Under the pieces are notes generated by a model. It had not been told where the DNA came from, did not search any database, and worked only from the letters and a program-made list of their open reading frames with translations. From NCBI RefSeq assembly GCF_051020975.1, contig NC_135043.1:9982001-10046000 (forward strand): a stretch of DNA of 64,000 nucleotides. The letters run 5' to 3'. This DNA is from Osmia lignaria lignaria. Its lineage: Eukaryota > Arthropoda > Insecta > Hymenoptera > Megachilidae. A program made the position numbers and the translations under genes. Below are positions 36,552-48,704 of the stretch, one piece after another; the stretch's first letter is position 1, and each line of letters opens with the position of its first letter.

Positions 36552-39484
36552 ATTGTAAAAATTAACTTATACACACTGCTCTATAATATCACCAGCTACC
36601 TTGCATCCCTTATATCTTTACCACTTCTTTGGCTTTTTAAATATCTTTATGAATGTTTCTCAACTCTCTGATAAATTGACAAATGCACCAAAATCCCCAT
36701 ATATTGATTTGTCAATTACTTCCTTGAAACCCATTAAGACTTTTATATCGGTAATAATCATATAAAAGAAACACAACTTTCAATGTATGTTTCGTTTAAA
36801 GTTCTGATACTTGCATATGATTATTCCTTTCTAATTGTTTGCACAAGTAAATGACATAACTGTTAATTAAGAAACACGCCATAAGGAATCTTTATATATG
36901 TTTAATAACAATTAGTGTCAATCTTATAGACTTCACCAGCCTATTGTATTTTCTCAGTTTTTCCACTAATTGTATAATGCCTTCTTTAATGAATTTACAC
37001 AAGATCAAGTTCCGTCACTAGAATTTTTACGATAAAATACAAGCGGCAACGATCCGTCACATGCCTTTGAATTCGTTTGACGGAATGATATTGTTTACCG
37101 TAATAGATGTTTATGCGCTCGTCGTTGCATAAGCCTGATTCTTGCGCCAAGAAAACCTCTCAGGACGCGCGGGAAAACTTTATGTCGTGCAAGTTTCCGT
37201 TATCACGTGTCGTGTGTACGCAAAGTAAAGAAATCTTAATTGTATGCCGGATCACTCCAAAAGGCCAACTTGTTGTGGTGGAAGGTCAGGAGCAAATTTT
37301 GTTGCTGGGAAGACGGCACTCTGCGTGCTCTCTCACCGCTGTGTACGGTTCCCGCGACAAACGAAACTCAAATTAAACTCAATCCTCTTGTAATACAAAT
37401 ACTCATAAGTATACGACTATTTGACTCAATTTCTTGCAATACCGTGATTGCCGACCATTGCAATCCTTTCGTTCTTATTAAGCAAAATCACTCCAAAAAT
37501 TGACATAGACACTGAGCAGCCACAACACTACACTCCGCCATGTTAGATCACAACAACGCGCTACGGGGTTCGCCTCGTGTATCTCAAGGATTTTAGCGCG
37601 TAATATAATAGTTTGTATTTAGGTAAGTATTGCGTTCATTAATGTAATAATAAATCATTAGAGAATATAAAAGATCGAATACGCAGACATCAATCATTGT
37701 AAATAAAGAATAAAATAACGTAAAAAATATAAAATCGTTTTAAACATTACACGTTCCTATAATGATATTTAATCTATAAAATAGCACATCATATTTAACA
37801 ATTACAACACTAGAAATTTTTAGACACTCGTACATAATATATAGATAGATGAAAATAAAATTTAATGTTACAAATTTATTTTATGTTACGTAAATAATTT
37901 GTTATGTTTAAAAAGATATATATATATGATCTGTAGCAGTATCAAAAAATAACAGATAACCACATTATATGTTTATACGTATTTGATAAATGTGTTACTC
38001 ACATATTATTTGATGAAATGAACATTAAATTCATCGAAATTAAATTAAAAGACTAAATTATTGAGACAAATTTAATACTAACAAGTAAAAAATATGAAAA
38101 TTAAAGTTTATGAGTTAAAGTTTAACACTTATGATGTTTAATTAATAAAGAAAAGTTACTTGTTTTAATGAGTGAAACGTGAAACATACTGTTGTTTCAT
38201 AGATTTACATAGGTATATGTATAAGTTTTTTATGCAATTTGTATAATTTGTCCATAATTTATATAATTTATCATGTATTTTTGTTTCTCAAAGAAATTCG
38301 AATTATAAAAAATAATTTTTTCAACAAAATCTGATTGCTTTGTGTGTAAACATAGGGAGTTTGCGCATTTTTGATACAGAAAAATGAGGTTATAATTATC
38401 TTTCAACTGATCAATAAAACTTAGTCGATGACAGTAATTATTTACTTATGTTTTCATTTAATTTTTCTGCTTTTTTAGATAATATAACATCATGTATACG
38501 ATATTTTTATTTACAGTTTCATACTTTCCCTTTATTCGTAATTACATTCTGATGATATATGAAATGAAATATTTATATATGTTTATATATTTTTATACGT
38601 AAATAAGAAATTTATCACATTTAGGTTATTAGAATTATATTTTTTTAATTTAATATGTTTCTTTCTACTGTATAACTTAAACTTTGCATGAATTTTCTCT
38701 TCCATATAAATAAAATTAAATAATTTAACTAAATGTATCTGTATTTATTATAGAAGTATTATATTTTTATAATATATTTTGTACTTATTTTTTTCTATGT
38801 TCTCATTTGATATATATACATTTATAGTTTAAAAGTATTACAAGTAATTTTTATACAAATGTATATAATAAAAACAGAAACATTATTAAATAGACAAATA
38901 AATTTATTACATATTATGACAATTATTTAAAAACAATTGTTACAGTCATATTATAGTGACTGACATTACCTCTCCCATGTACAGACACAAGTATTCCTAA
39001 CATGTAATAATTCATAAAATTTGTACAGCAGTCTAAATATAGTACAATAAAAACTTACAGGGTATTTTAAGTCATATTTTTAATATGTAATTGAGGGATT
39101 AAACAGATTAGAATAATTTTCAAATAGGGATTACAGTAACAATTTAATTGATACAAAAATTATTCTGCAAAATATTTTGGAGAAATCTGTATCATGGTAT
39201 AAAGTACATACATGTCCATACAAACTAATGAAATAATTTTGAAAATACATACAAAATTTGTTGAAAACTAAAATTTGCTTCTGTTATTTCTTTTCTTAAA
39301 TCAATGTTATACAAAAATTTATTTTACTTTTTCTTTTAACTCATTATTTGACACCTTCGTGATTGCACTGTAAATTTTGAATTTCAAGCTTTTTCAATCA
39401 ATCACATCTGCAATCAGACCTGTCAGTAATTAACAAATTATACAAATTATCATATGATTTCATGAACATCTACTGTGTTCTGAG
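36552..39484. other. Intergenic region between PP4R3 and HRD1
   Basis: No gene recognised. Positions 37000-37600 are CpG-richer, as a promoter or non-coding first exon would be; a CTCCGCCATGTT segment lies at 37536-37547 and a strong plus-strand donor (TTTAG then GTAAGTAT) at 37623. Positions 37640-39000 are extremely AT-rich. About 38900-39484 is the likely HRD1 3' UTR. Confidence 0.5.
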
Positions 39485-41756
39485 CTAAGTTGAAAATTTT
39501 TGTAGCCTACGTCTCCGAAGCATTTCCTGTTCGCTTGATTCTGTATCACTTCTGCCGGATAACGTGCTCGCATTATCATTGGAAGAGTTTACAATAGGAA
39601 CATTCGTTTCAGTTTTAGCTTGACATTGCTCATTATCAACTTCAGAACTTGTATTTTTCGACGTTCCTGGCTTTGCCATCGAAGAAGCATTCGGTGTAAC
39701 ATTCATACTACTTGTTGCAGTTGGCACTGGAATGCTGTAACAATAAATGTCAGAAAATAAGATCTAAATATTTAATGACTGTATCAGTGTAATACACCGA
39801 TTTTGTACATACTTAGCAGTAGCAGCTGCTGTTTGGTATTGATTCATCATTGCACTGGCAGCATCTAGTAAAAGCTGAACTCTTTGTAACATCTGTATTC
39901 TAGCTTCAACGGCTTGCCTCAAATTACCCTCCATTGCTCTAAGTTCTTCTTCGCTTAGTTCCGTTAAATTTGGTGGTGGTGTAGGAATGGGTGGTAATGG
40001 TACCATAGTAGGAAATGGTGGTGGGAACAATGGTACCCCATTGGCTGCTAAATTTTGAAACGATGCGGAAGGAGTACTCGCACTACTATGTTGAGCTTGC
40101 TGTTGCGGTGGTGCATCACCCGGAGCTGGTTGTTGTGGACCTGCTCCTGGAGCTTGTAACCCAGCCCAAAATGCTGGTAGAACTTGAACTGTATTCAACA
40201 GAATTTTTCTTAATATTACAGTATAGGAAGAAATAAACATTACTACACGTACTATACATACCGATTGGATTGAACCCTGGTGCTTGCGGGGGTTGAGGTA
40301 CTTGAGGCCCTGCTTGTGGTTGGTTTTGTTGCCTATTCCCTTGATTATTGTTAACAGGTCTTAAAATATTTAAACGGCAGGTGGGACATGTCTGTTGACG
40401 TTGGAACCACGAACGTAGACAGGCAGTGTGGAAAATATGATTACATGGTAATTTTTTACTTGCTGCCACCATTTCCTCTCTGCGATAGTAATATATATGT
40501 AGTAGTAATAACAATGAAATATGTATACAGTTATTAAAGCTGTATTAGTATCTCAGAAATATAATACTCACCTGCATATTATACAAACATTATCAGCAGC
40601 AGCTAACTCTTCTGGTGTTGCATCTGGATATAATGTATTCATGTTCCTAATCGCTCGCCGAGACATTACAATATCATGGAAAGCTTTTTTAAAATCTCTC
40701 ATTGTGTAATACATTGCACGAAGTGCAAACAGAGGTAAAGTATACAACTTGACCATCAGTGTGACAAAAGCAATATACAAAATAACCTGATGTAAAAAAT
40801 ATAAAATTAACAGTATTTAAATAGCCAAAAAAAAGTATTATTATGTTCTTTACCTTTAATAGTCCAATTATTAATTCTGTATACAAAAGAAATACTGGTT
40901 TGTTATCCCATGGATTTTCACTTTGCAGGTCTATTGTATGCAATATATATTTTACACTAATGTTGAATACAACAGTTAAAAGAATAGCATATTCAAAACC
41001 AAACACAAGCTGTACCGAAGGACCTTTTGTGGCTGTTGTATTATATGCATAATGAATCATAGTTAAGTTTATAGCAAACAAAAGTCCCAATAAAGTACCA
41101 ACTCTGAGATGGAACAGCCATGTTATCACAGGACTTCTTTCCATCTGCAAATTATATATGACAAAATAAATTACACATTTATTGATGAAACTTTATGTAC
41201 CAGCTTCATATGTTCATTTTACTTACATAATCTACACGATCTTCTGCCAACCAATGAAATGATTTCAAAAATAACAAAAGTGTGAACAATGCTATAAATT
41301 TTGGGCTAAAATCATCTCTGAATACTGTAAATGCTAGACAAGTTTCAGTCACAGCGTACCATACCTTTTCCAACAGATGCTATAAGTAAACAATATTTGG
41401 TGTCAATGTGTTCATTTTACAAATAAGAAAGATTAGTATTTTTAATAAATAAATGACATACCTCAAGTTCAGCAGCACGTAGAGTACCAAAAAATATCTT
41501 TCGAAGAAACGCATTTATCATAAACACTAGAATTAAACCCTGTGCATAGATTACCTAAATTCGATGGAAAAATTGATTAAATAGTGAAATAAAAGAAAAT
41601 TTGGGATAGAAATGTATCGAAACTTACCGTCATACTAGGATTCGATTTGGTTATGTGAACTACTGTTGGGTAAAACTGTTTTCTTTGGTAATAAGCATTG
41701 CCTATTACAGCACACGTTAGTGCTGTGCTTATTAACATTATTCCGGCCTCTCTCAT
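39485..41756 (-). CDS. sip3: E3 ubiquitin ligase synoviolin/HRD1
   Basis: Exons read 41756-41628, 41554-41462, 41379-41227, 41144-40854, 40786-40572, 40479-40262, 40188-39813, 39734-39485; 1725 nt, 574 aa. It is the membrane ligase and channel component of ER-associated degradation, working with SEL1L, Derlins and UBE2J/UBE2G2. The N-terminal ~260 residues are hydrophobic membrane helices starting at the very N-terminus (MREAGIMLISTALTCAVIG), so the signal is an anchor and not cleaved. The RING-H2 finger has ligands C290, C293, C305, H307, H310, C313, C324 and C327. A Pro/Gln-rich cytosolic region (about 345-440) is followed by a helical segment (LSEEELRAMEGNLRQAVEAR) and a Ser/Asn-rich tail ending in a basic RRRRLQKF. 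Length is close to the fly and human proteins (about 620). Confidence 0.97.
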
Positions 41757-42745
41757 TTTTTATTTAATTATTTTTTCAGCCCAAAGGCTGTTTTTTATAA
41801 GGAAAATAATCACTGACACTTCTCGCACCAACAATTTACGTATCAACAGCTGTAGATTCGACTAGAATCAACGAGGCGCTGCTATCATCACGAGAATGTC
41901 TAAAACTAAATAGAACGTGTCATGGTTACAACAAATTGTGTAAAAATTATTTGTTAAATGTTTCAGCGATAGTTTATTACCTTAACACCGAAGACAGTTT
42001 TACTTTACGATAAATGTATCATTTTCATGTCATGGTTGTTTTATTTAGTGCGATTGAACATGTATTATTTTTATTTGACAGTTCCAAATCGGACAGGCTG
42101 TACAATTTGATTGGTTGAACGCAAATAAACTGTATTTTACTTATTATGATTAAACCACGTGGAATACGATAGTACATTCAATTCTTTTTACTTATTTATT
42201 TTTTTTTATTATTCTAAATAAAACTTAATTTAATAATATACTTACTTATACCCAAAGTTAAACTTCTATAATTTTATATTTGCAAATAAATTACATAAAT
42301 GGTAAACAAAAGTATAAAATGTAACATTATATATTATAAAATTTATAAAGCATTGTTTTAGTATGGTCAATGTTCATATTTGTATAATGCTTATAGAAAT
42401 TCAATTTAAATGGCACACATTTGCAAATTTCAAATATAGTATTGCAATCAAGATATAATACATTTTGTACTTAATTAGATACCTGTAAGTATACATATAT
42501 CTTTCTAATACTAAGAAGGGTAAGAATAAAAATGTATACAAACGTATAAACGTTTTCAACTATTTTTCTGGTATTTAAAATTTTGACAAACTGTTTCTGT
42601 TCATTTAATATACTCAAAATAGTTTCTAATATATTTATATGATTACCTATTATATATAAAAATACTGTTCCATAATGAAAATTGTGTATTATTAATATGA
42701 AATTGTAAGTAATAATTTCATATTTATACTAGCTCATGGTTCATT
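41757..42745. other. HRD1 promoter region and ARHGAP11A-like 3' UTR
   Basis: Non-coding. The first 400 bp upstream of the HRD1 start contain ATTGG at 42110-42114 and the palindrome CCACGTGG at 42155-42162. From 42180 on the DNA is very AT-rich and likely the 3' UTR of the minus-strand RhoGAP gene. No other gene is seen. Confidence 0.5.
42155..42162. promoter_or_regulatory. CCACGTGG palindrome upstream of HRD1 (XBP1/ATF6-like or bHLH site)
   Basis: CCACGTGG lies about 400 bp upstream of the HRD1 ATG, with ATTGG (inverted CCAAT) 40 bp closer to the gene. CCACG is the ERSE half bound by ATF6/XBP1, but the spacing is not that of ERSE or ERSE-II. The sequence also fits an E-box, so the factor is uncertain. 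Confidence 0.35.
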
Positions 42746-45700
42746 TTAAGTATATCTATGAACAGTTCTTGTTTTCAAAATACTTTTAGGACTTTGATAT
42801 TTTGATGTTCCTAACTGACTAACAGCCTTTAGAGGCGTTCTACGAGAATCTACTGTAGGCTTTTTTACTAGTGCCTTAGCACTTTTAGGTGTTTTTACAG
42901 TCAATGGTTTCTTAATATGTGGAGTTTTACATAGTGCATTGCTATCGGCTTTGTACGTACTCAACCTTGACTCCTGCAATAACGGAGACCCTTTTTTTAC
43001 CGAAGGCGGTGTTTTTACAGTAATATTCTCCTTCTGGTGATTTGTTGCATTAGAAATCATATTAAGTTGCTTATTTTGAGAAATGTAATAACACGTTTTA
43101 CCACCTTTCTGAATCAAATTTGAAGTCGCGTTTTCTGTTTCCACTATAATTTGAGAAGGTGAATGCCTCGAGTTTTTGTTTTTTACATTTCTGCTCGACT
43201 TTCGACACTGATCATTAGTTGTACTTAGTAAATCATTTTTTTTATTTAAAATAGCATTTTGTCCGTATACTTTTGTTGTACATTCATCGAATAATTTAGC
43301 TTTAGCTAATACCATTCCAGCATTTTGAGTTCTTAATTTCGCAATCGATGCACGACCAGTTTGAGTAACCGGGGTATTCGTTTGGGTAGCCGAGGTAAAA
43401 TATCCCTCAGCATCTTTCCAGGACATAGTTGCTTTTCTCCAACCATCAAATTTCGGAGTCGATTTAGTGGCAGATGTATTATTTAAAATAATACTTTGCT
43501 GACTGTTTGTCTTCTTCAATTTTTCAACTTTTTCAACGGAATATGTATTTGTATTTGTAAATTCATTACCATGGAAAGATGACACCCGGCGTACTGTCGT
43601 GTGTATTCTATTCTTTATTGGAAGTGCTTCAGTTGCAATATAATTTAAATCGTCGTTTGATGCAAGTGCACTTGAATTGTTAAGTTTTTTACGTACATTA
43701 TTTATTATTACATTTTTGTCTTCTTCCCAAAAAGAAGTAGATATAGTATCATCTTTTATATAATTTGGTGAAAAATGTTTCTCATTATGGAGATAAGCAT
43801 TATTTAATTCTTGATTAGATTGTACATGCGACTGTAAATCTGATCCATGAGAAATATGCCACGAAGAAGTTCGCTTAACACGTTTACTATGAAATCAAGA
43901 AAGAAACTAAATTAGTCACTATCAGATTAAACTCTAAGTCAACATCATAATATAAGTATTCAATTTACCTCATCATTCTCTCCTGTGATCGTCTTCTTAA
44001 ATTTCCTATTTTTCGAGCACTTGGAGATCGGATAATTTTATGTTCGCCCGATCTTCTAATTTTAAGTTCTTTACCAAGTTTCCTAGCTAAATAGTCGGTT
44101 GTTACCGTACTTTCAATACTAGCTTCTTCTAAAGTTTTTTCATAGGCAGTTTGTACTTTTTTTACAGAGTGTGGTGATAAATTATCTTTTTCCTCATCAT
44201 TCACGCATCCAAGCTCTTGAGAAAGGCGAGATTCAATCGCTGAAACCCTATTTTTAATTTCCTCATATTCGCTTTTCGGTATTGTAACATATTCTTCAGA
44301 CTCGTTGTCCACAGATGTGACTTTAATACGTGAATATGTTTCCAGATTATTTACGGTTACTCTGTTCTTTAGCGGGTATAAATACATTTGATCAAAATTA
44401 TTCGCAATCTTTAATTCTTCTGAATTTAAGTTAATTTGTGGATGAGATTTACTAATATCACTTTTTTTTGCTAACAAGGCCTGCTCGTCATTATCATCCG
44501 ATAAATTAATGTTTGCGTCAATGAAAACGTTGTTATACTCTCTATGAAGATCATTTGACGTTTCGTTATTTTTTAAAATTAATTTCATCTGTGATGAACC
44601 ATCGCTGTATGTTCTATGTGTTCTTTGTGAATCAGATTTATCATTAACGGAACTCCACCGTCGTTCCGTATATGTTTCGGTACCTTCATCGTTAATTTTC
44701 TGTAAATAGAAAAATTTTTAACATGCAAAATATTATTAAAATCAAATAAATCATTAATAAAATAAATGATTTAAACAGTCTTACTGATTTCCTTGGTACA
44801 AAACGATCCAAGCTGAGTCTCATTTTCTTAGATTTATCAGTTTTATCTGAATTCCTCCTAAAACATAGTAAATATATATATTAAATAGTAAATATATAAC
44901 ATATACACGAAACATTTAAATACATACTTTTTCTTTGCAGTTTGAGAATCTGAGTATTCAACTTTTCTTTTTTTGGTACTTTTATTATTTGATGCATGCA
45001 ATGCATCATAATTTTCAGGAATTCTTTGATTATCAGATACATTATCATCTTCAGGTGCACTATTCTTGCCAACCATCTTTTTTAAACCATTAAATACTCC
45101 TGAATAAAAATATTCAAATCTTAATAGTTATTTATACATAAGTACATTCTTTAACGTTTAGTAATTAAGTTAGTAAAGCTTCTTTCCTGGTTTTTATTAT
45201 CAGAAAATTTAAACAGTAATTACTATGAACAGATCCAGACATACTTAGATTGAGATTGGAGGCACTTAGATGTGGCTTACGTGTAAGACTTCCACTGCGA
45301 TGTTTTTTTTTCCTCAACTTTGAATGCAAATGACTACCAGATACATCTAATTCATTGTCTGTGCTACCAATTGTTTCCATAGAAACAGCTTGTGTTATAT
45401 GATCTGGTAAAATACCAATACTCTCTGCATTTTCAATTAAAATCTATACTTGTAAAATATAATAAATTAATAATTTATTAAAAATGTATAATTGTATTAA
45501 GATAAATTTATTACCTTAACAATAATTAAATGTAATTCAAGACGTGTTCTTACAGCAGACATACTAACTTCTTGTAAAGGCATAACATTTGGTCCAATAA
45601 CTTTAGCTAAATTATCAACATTCATTTTATTTTGTTTCTCATATAGAGATACTTTTTTCAGAAATTCCATAAAATATGCTAATGTATTAAGATGGTGCGG

Positions 45701-46210
45701 TGGCAAGAGAATACAAGCTAATAACAATGCTTGTACACGAAATGTTTTAAGCATAGCACAATGTATAAATAAATCATGATATACATAAGGGATTAATGGT
45801 TCTGGTAAATCCCTGAGAAAAGTTTTTAAACAATTAGCTACATCAATTGCATGGTGTTTATCTCCTAATATATCACCATTATCTAAACAGATCATTAATT
45901 CTTTTTGTCTTAGTTGAGATCCTGCTTTCCTGAACAACCCTTCTTGAGTAATATATTTTTCTAAAAATGCAGTTGCTTGACTAATAAAAACGGGTACGTG
46001 AACAATACCACCCGAAGATAAATTCACAACATCTAATGGTTGATAGGATAAAGAAGTCTTAAAAACTTTTTTCGAAATTTGTTTAGTTCCCTCCAGTATT
46101 TCAGTTTTAAACATACTCTTTTTAAATCGGTATTTAACCCCATAGTTACGGAGGTCGCTAACGACTGAATGATATACAGTTTCTTTATGTAAAACATCGT
46201 AAATTAACAT
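42746..46210 (-). CDS. ARHGAP11A: Rho GTPase-activating protein, ARHGAP11A-like
   Basis: Exons read 46210-45515, 45443-45224 (or -45245), 45099-44928, 44857-44785, 44699-43969, 43886-42746; 3033 nt, 1010 aa (1003 with the shorter exon 2). The RhoGAP domain spans about residues 55-232: EGLFRKAGS with arginine finger R94, LPEPLIPY, and KVIGPNVMP with N208. ILIENAESIGILPDHI follows directly, equivalent to the segment after the GAP domain in ARHGAP11A. The remaining ~750 residues are basic, Ser/Asn-rich and disordered, with LDRFVPRKS and a C-terminal block rich in KTP/KSP (possible CDK sites) ending KSILKTRTVHRYT. In vertebrates ARHGAP11A tunes RhoA at the cell cortex in mitosis. The family call rests on the GAP domain and the segment after it; the tail is too diverged to judge. 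Confidence 0.86.
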
Positions 46211-46400
46211 GTTTTTACTTTGAAAATATAAACTGTTCAGTCATAAATTATAACAAAATTCTCTGTCTGTAAACTACAAAAAGATATAACAAAGTTCTCA
46301 TGTTATAAACAAATGTAATCAAACACAAATCAGTATCAAAACTATCCTTAACTGACATACAATGTTGCCAACTACATAGTCAAATTTCTTTATAAAAAAG

Positions 46401-46416
46401 TATCGATTAATCGATA
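46401..46416. promoter_or_regulatory. 16-bp DRE-like palindrome TATCGATTAATCGATA
   Basis: Two inverted copies of TATCGATT, each one base off the DREF element TATCGATA, abut about 190 bp upstream of the RhoGAP ATG. DREs mark proliferation-related promoters in flies. Whether hymenopteran DREF uses it is inference. Confidence 0.45.
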
Positions 46417-46453
46417 ACTCCTATTGACGATAACGTAGTTTAAATCAATGTAA

Positions 46454-46461
46454 CGCGGGAA
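46454..46461. promoter_or_regulatory. E2F-like core CGCGGGAA
   Basis: CGCGGGAA lies about 245 bp upstream of the RhoGAP start. It holds the GCGGGAA half of the E2F consensus but not the full T-rich side. It suits a mitotic gene, at low certainty. Confidence 0.4.
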
Positions 46462-47227
46462 GACAATTTTATGCAATCTTTATAGGGTTTATAAAATTGC
46501 ATCTACTTTTTTATATTATTATAAATACAATTCGTGGAATTCTTTTTGTAACCCATTATGTCTCGAAGGAATATGTTTAAATACTATCAGTTATTATTTA
46601 GTAAATTAAACCAATGTATAAAATGTCAATTTGTCAATTGTTTTTTCGTAACAAATAAACAACGACGTGGGGTTAAGTCATTATGTACGTTATTATTGTT
46701 AAAATTTATTTAATATCTCAAAAATCAATGTCTGTTTTATATATTTTGTATAATTTTAAATACAAACTCGCTGTACAAGGCATATACAATAGCCGGTTGA
46801 TTTAAATCCTTACATCATTGAATGCAACCATATTTTAAAATATTTTAATTGTAAAATCTGAAAAATTAATTGCTACGTAAATAATGATATTTTCTCAAAC
46901 GTTTCGATTGATGTAGCGTATAAAATACTACAGATCAATACGAGTCTCCGCGAGATACGTGTAGCAATTTCTCTGTCTCTACAGATGCGGACTTATGTAT
47001 TTAGAACAGTACAAGTCTGGTCTAACTTTAGAAATTGATTTTGTACCTAAATTGTATTTTCACAAGTTCAGTAATTGTCATTTAATAATACATAATAATT
47101 TATGGTAATCTGAAACATTGTTGCAATAATTTAACAACAACAATGTCATAAAATATGTGTTATACAATTTTTTAAATAATTGTTGTAATTATGTTTCACA
47201 GCAATAAATCACTCAAAGAAAGAAATT

Positions 47228-48574
47228 ATGAAGACGGTAAAATTGTTGTCAGGGTATGACATGCCTACTGTGGGTTTAGGTACCTGGCAGGTAATTGATA
47301 ATACATAAAACTAAAATCAAACTTGTTATTTTCAATTATGGAATTATTTAACATTATATTTCCTACAGGCTAAACCTGAAGAAATTGAAAAAGCTGTGTC
47401 AACTGCTTTAAATGTTGGTTACAGACATATTGACACTGCATTTAATTATAATAATGAAGAGGCAATTGGGGCAGTATTAAAAAAATGGTTTGAAGAAGGT
47501 GGAAAACGAGAAGATCTTTTCATTACTTCAAAGGTATATGTACTTTAAGATAGAAAAAGGTTTCTTTGTATAAAATTATAAAATATCTATTTTTTAGTTA
47601 CCCAATTATGGTAATCGACCATCAGATGTGGAAAAGTTCATTACCTTATCCCTGAAAAAACTTGGCTTGAATTATTTGGATATGTACTTAATTCATATGC
47701 CATTTGCTTTTAAATTAAATGAAAGTACTAATACTGCAGCAACTAATGAAGATGGAAGTTACGTGTTAGATCTTGATACAGATCCTGTTTCAGTGTGGAA
47801 GGTTTAATATTACAATAGTATTAAGTGGTGGTGTGATAATAACTTGTAATTGATTTTTTTTCATCTTTTTAGCAAATGGAAGAACAAGTTGAAAAGGGTC
47901 ATACAAGATCTATAGGTCTAAGTAATTTTAATGAAAAACAAGTCTTAAACATTTGGGAAAATGCACAAATTAAACCAAGTAACTTACAAGTAAGTTTTAT
48001 ATATGAAAATGAATTCTGAACTGAGAATGTTATATTGATAAAATTTGTATTGTTTTTAGATAGAATTACATGCTTACCTGCAACAAAATTCAATTAGACA
48101 AATGTGCCAAAAGCACAATATTATTGTAACAGCATACAGTCCTCTGGGATCACCAGGAGCTAAACAGCACTTTCAAACAAAATACAATCATAATGTTGAA
48201 GATTTTCCTGATCTTTTAGGACATCCAATAGTACAAAAAATTAGTACGGAACACAAACGCTCACCGGCACAAATTTTACTGCATCATCTGTTACAATTAG
48301 GTGTTGTTGTAATTCCAAAAAGTTCATCCCCAGAAAGGATTAAAGCAAATATTGATTTATTTGATTTTACATTAACAAAAGAAGAGATGGAACTTTTAAG
48401 TACCTTAGATAAGGGCCCTGGTGGAAGAATTTTTAATTTTCTATTTTTCAAAGGGTAAGTGCGTTTAAAAAATTTGTATATCGTAATTGGATAAAAGTAA
48501 CTTTTTTTAAATTGATTTGTTTCAGTGTTGAAAATCATTCGCACTATCCATTCAAAGATGAATTACAATCCTAA
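47228..48574 (+). CDS. Aldo-keto reductase (AKR1-like)
   Basis: Exons: 47228-47290, 47369-47533, 47598-47801, 47873-47989, 48060-48454, 48526-48574; 993 nt, 330 aa, the usual size. It is an NADPH-dependent oxidoreductase with a TIM-barrel fold. The catalytic tetrad is complete: D43 and Y48 (HIDTAFNY), K76 (ITSKL), H109 (YLIHMP). The cofactor motif IPKSS (268-272) with R276 is the NADP(H)-binding signature, so NADPH preference is likely. GLSNFNEKQV and AYSPLGSPGA are also present. The usual NLQVECHPYL block reads NLQIELHAYL here. Physiological substrate is not readable from sequence. It lies tail-to-tail with Mcm5, 130 bp between stop codons. Confidence 0.95.
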
Positions 48575-48664
48575 TTGAAATACTGTTAACGTGTAGTTTG
48601 AGTACGTGTATATTTATATATTACAAATGAGTTAAGTGAAGTACAAAAATTAAAAAAATATATG

Positions 48665-48670
48665 AATAAA
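48665..48670 (+). terminator. Poly(A) signal AATAAA for the aldo-keto reductase
   Basis: AATAAA lies 90 bp after the reductase stop and 35 bp before the Mcm5 stop codon on the other strand, so cleavage just downstream would overlap Mcm5 coding sequence. Confidence 0.6.
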
Positions 48671-48704
48671 TGCACAAAAACGAAAGATGTTGTCGCATTT
48701 CAGT

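Larger units (their letters stand above)
46211..47227. other. Divergent promoter region between the RhoGAP and aldo-keto reductase genes
   Basis: Non-coding. Near the RhoGAP start lie a TATCGATT/AATCGATA palindrome (46401-46416) and CGCGGGAA (46454-46461). Near the reductase, an acceptor TGTTTCACAG ending at 47201 suggests a 5'-UTR intron. No gene is recognised inside. Confidence 0.5.
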
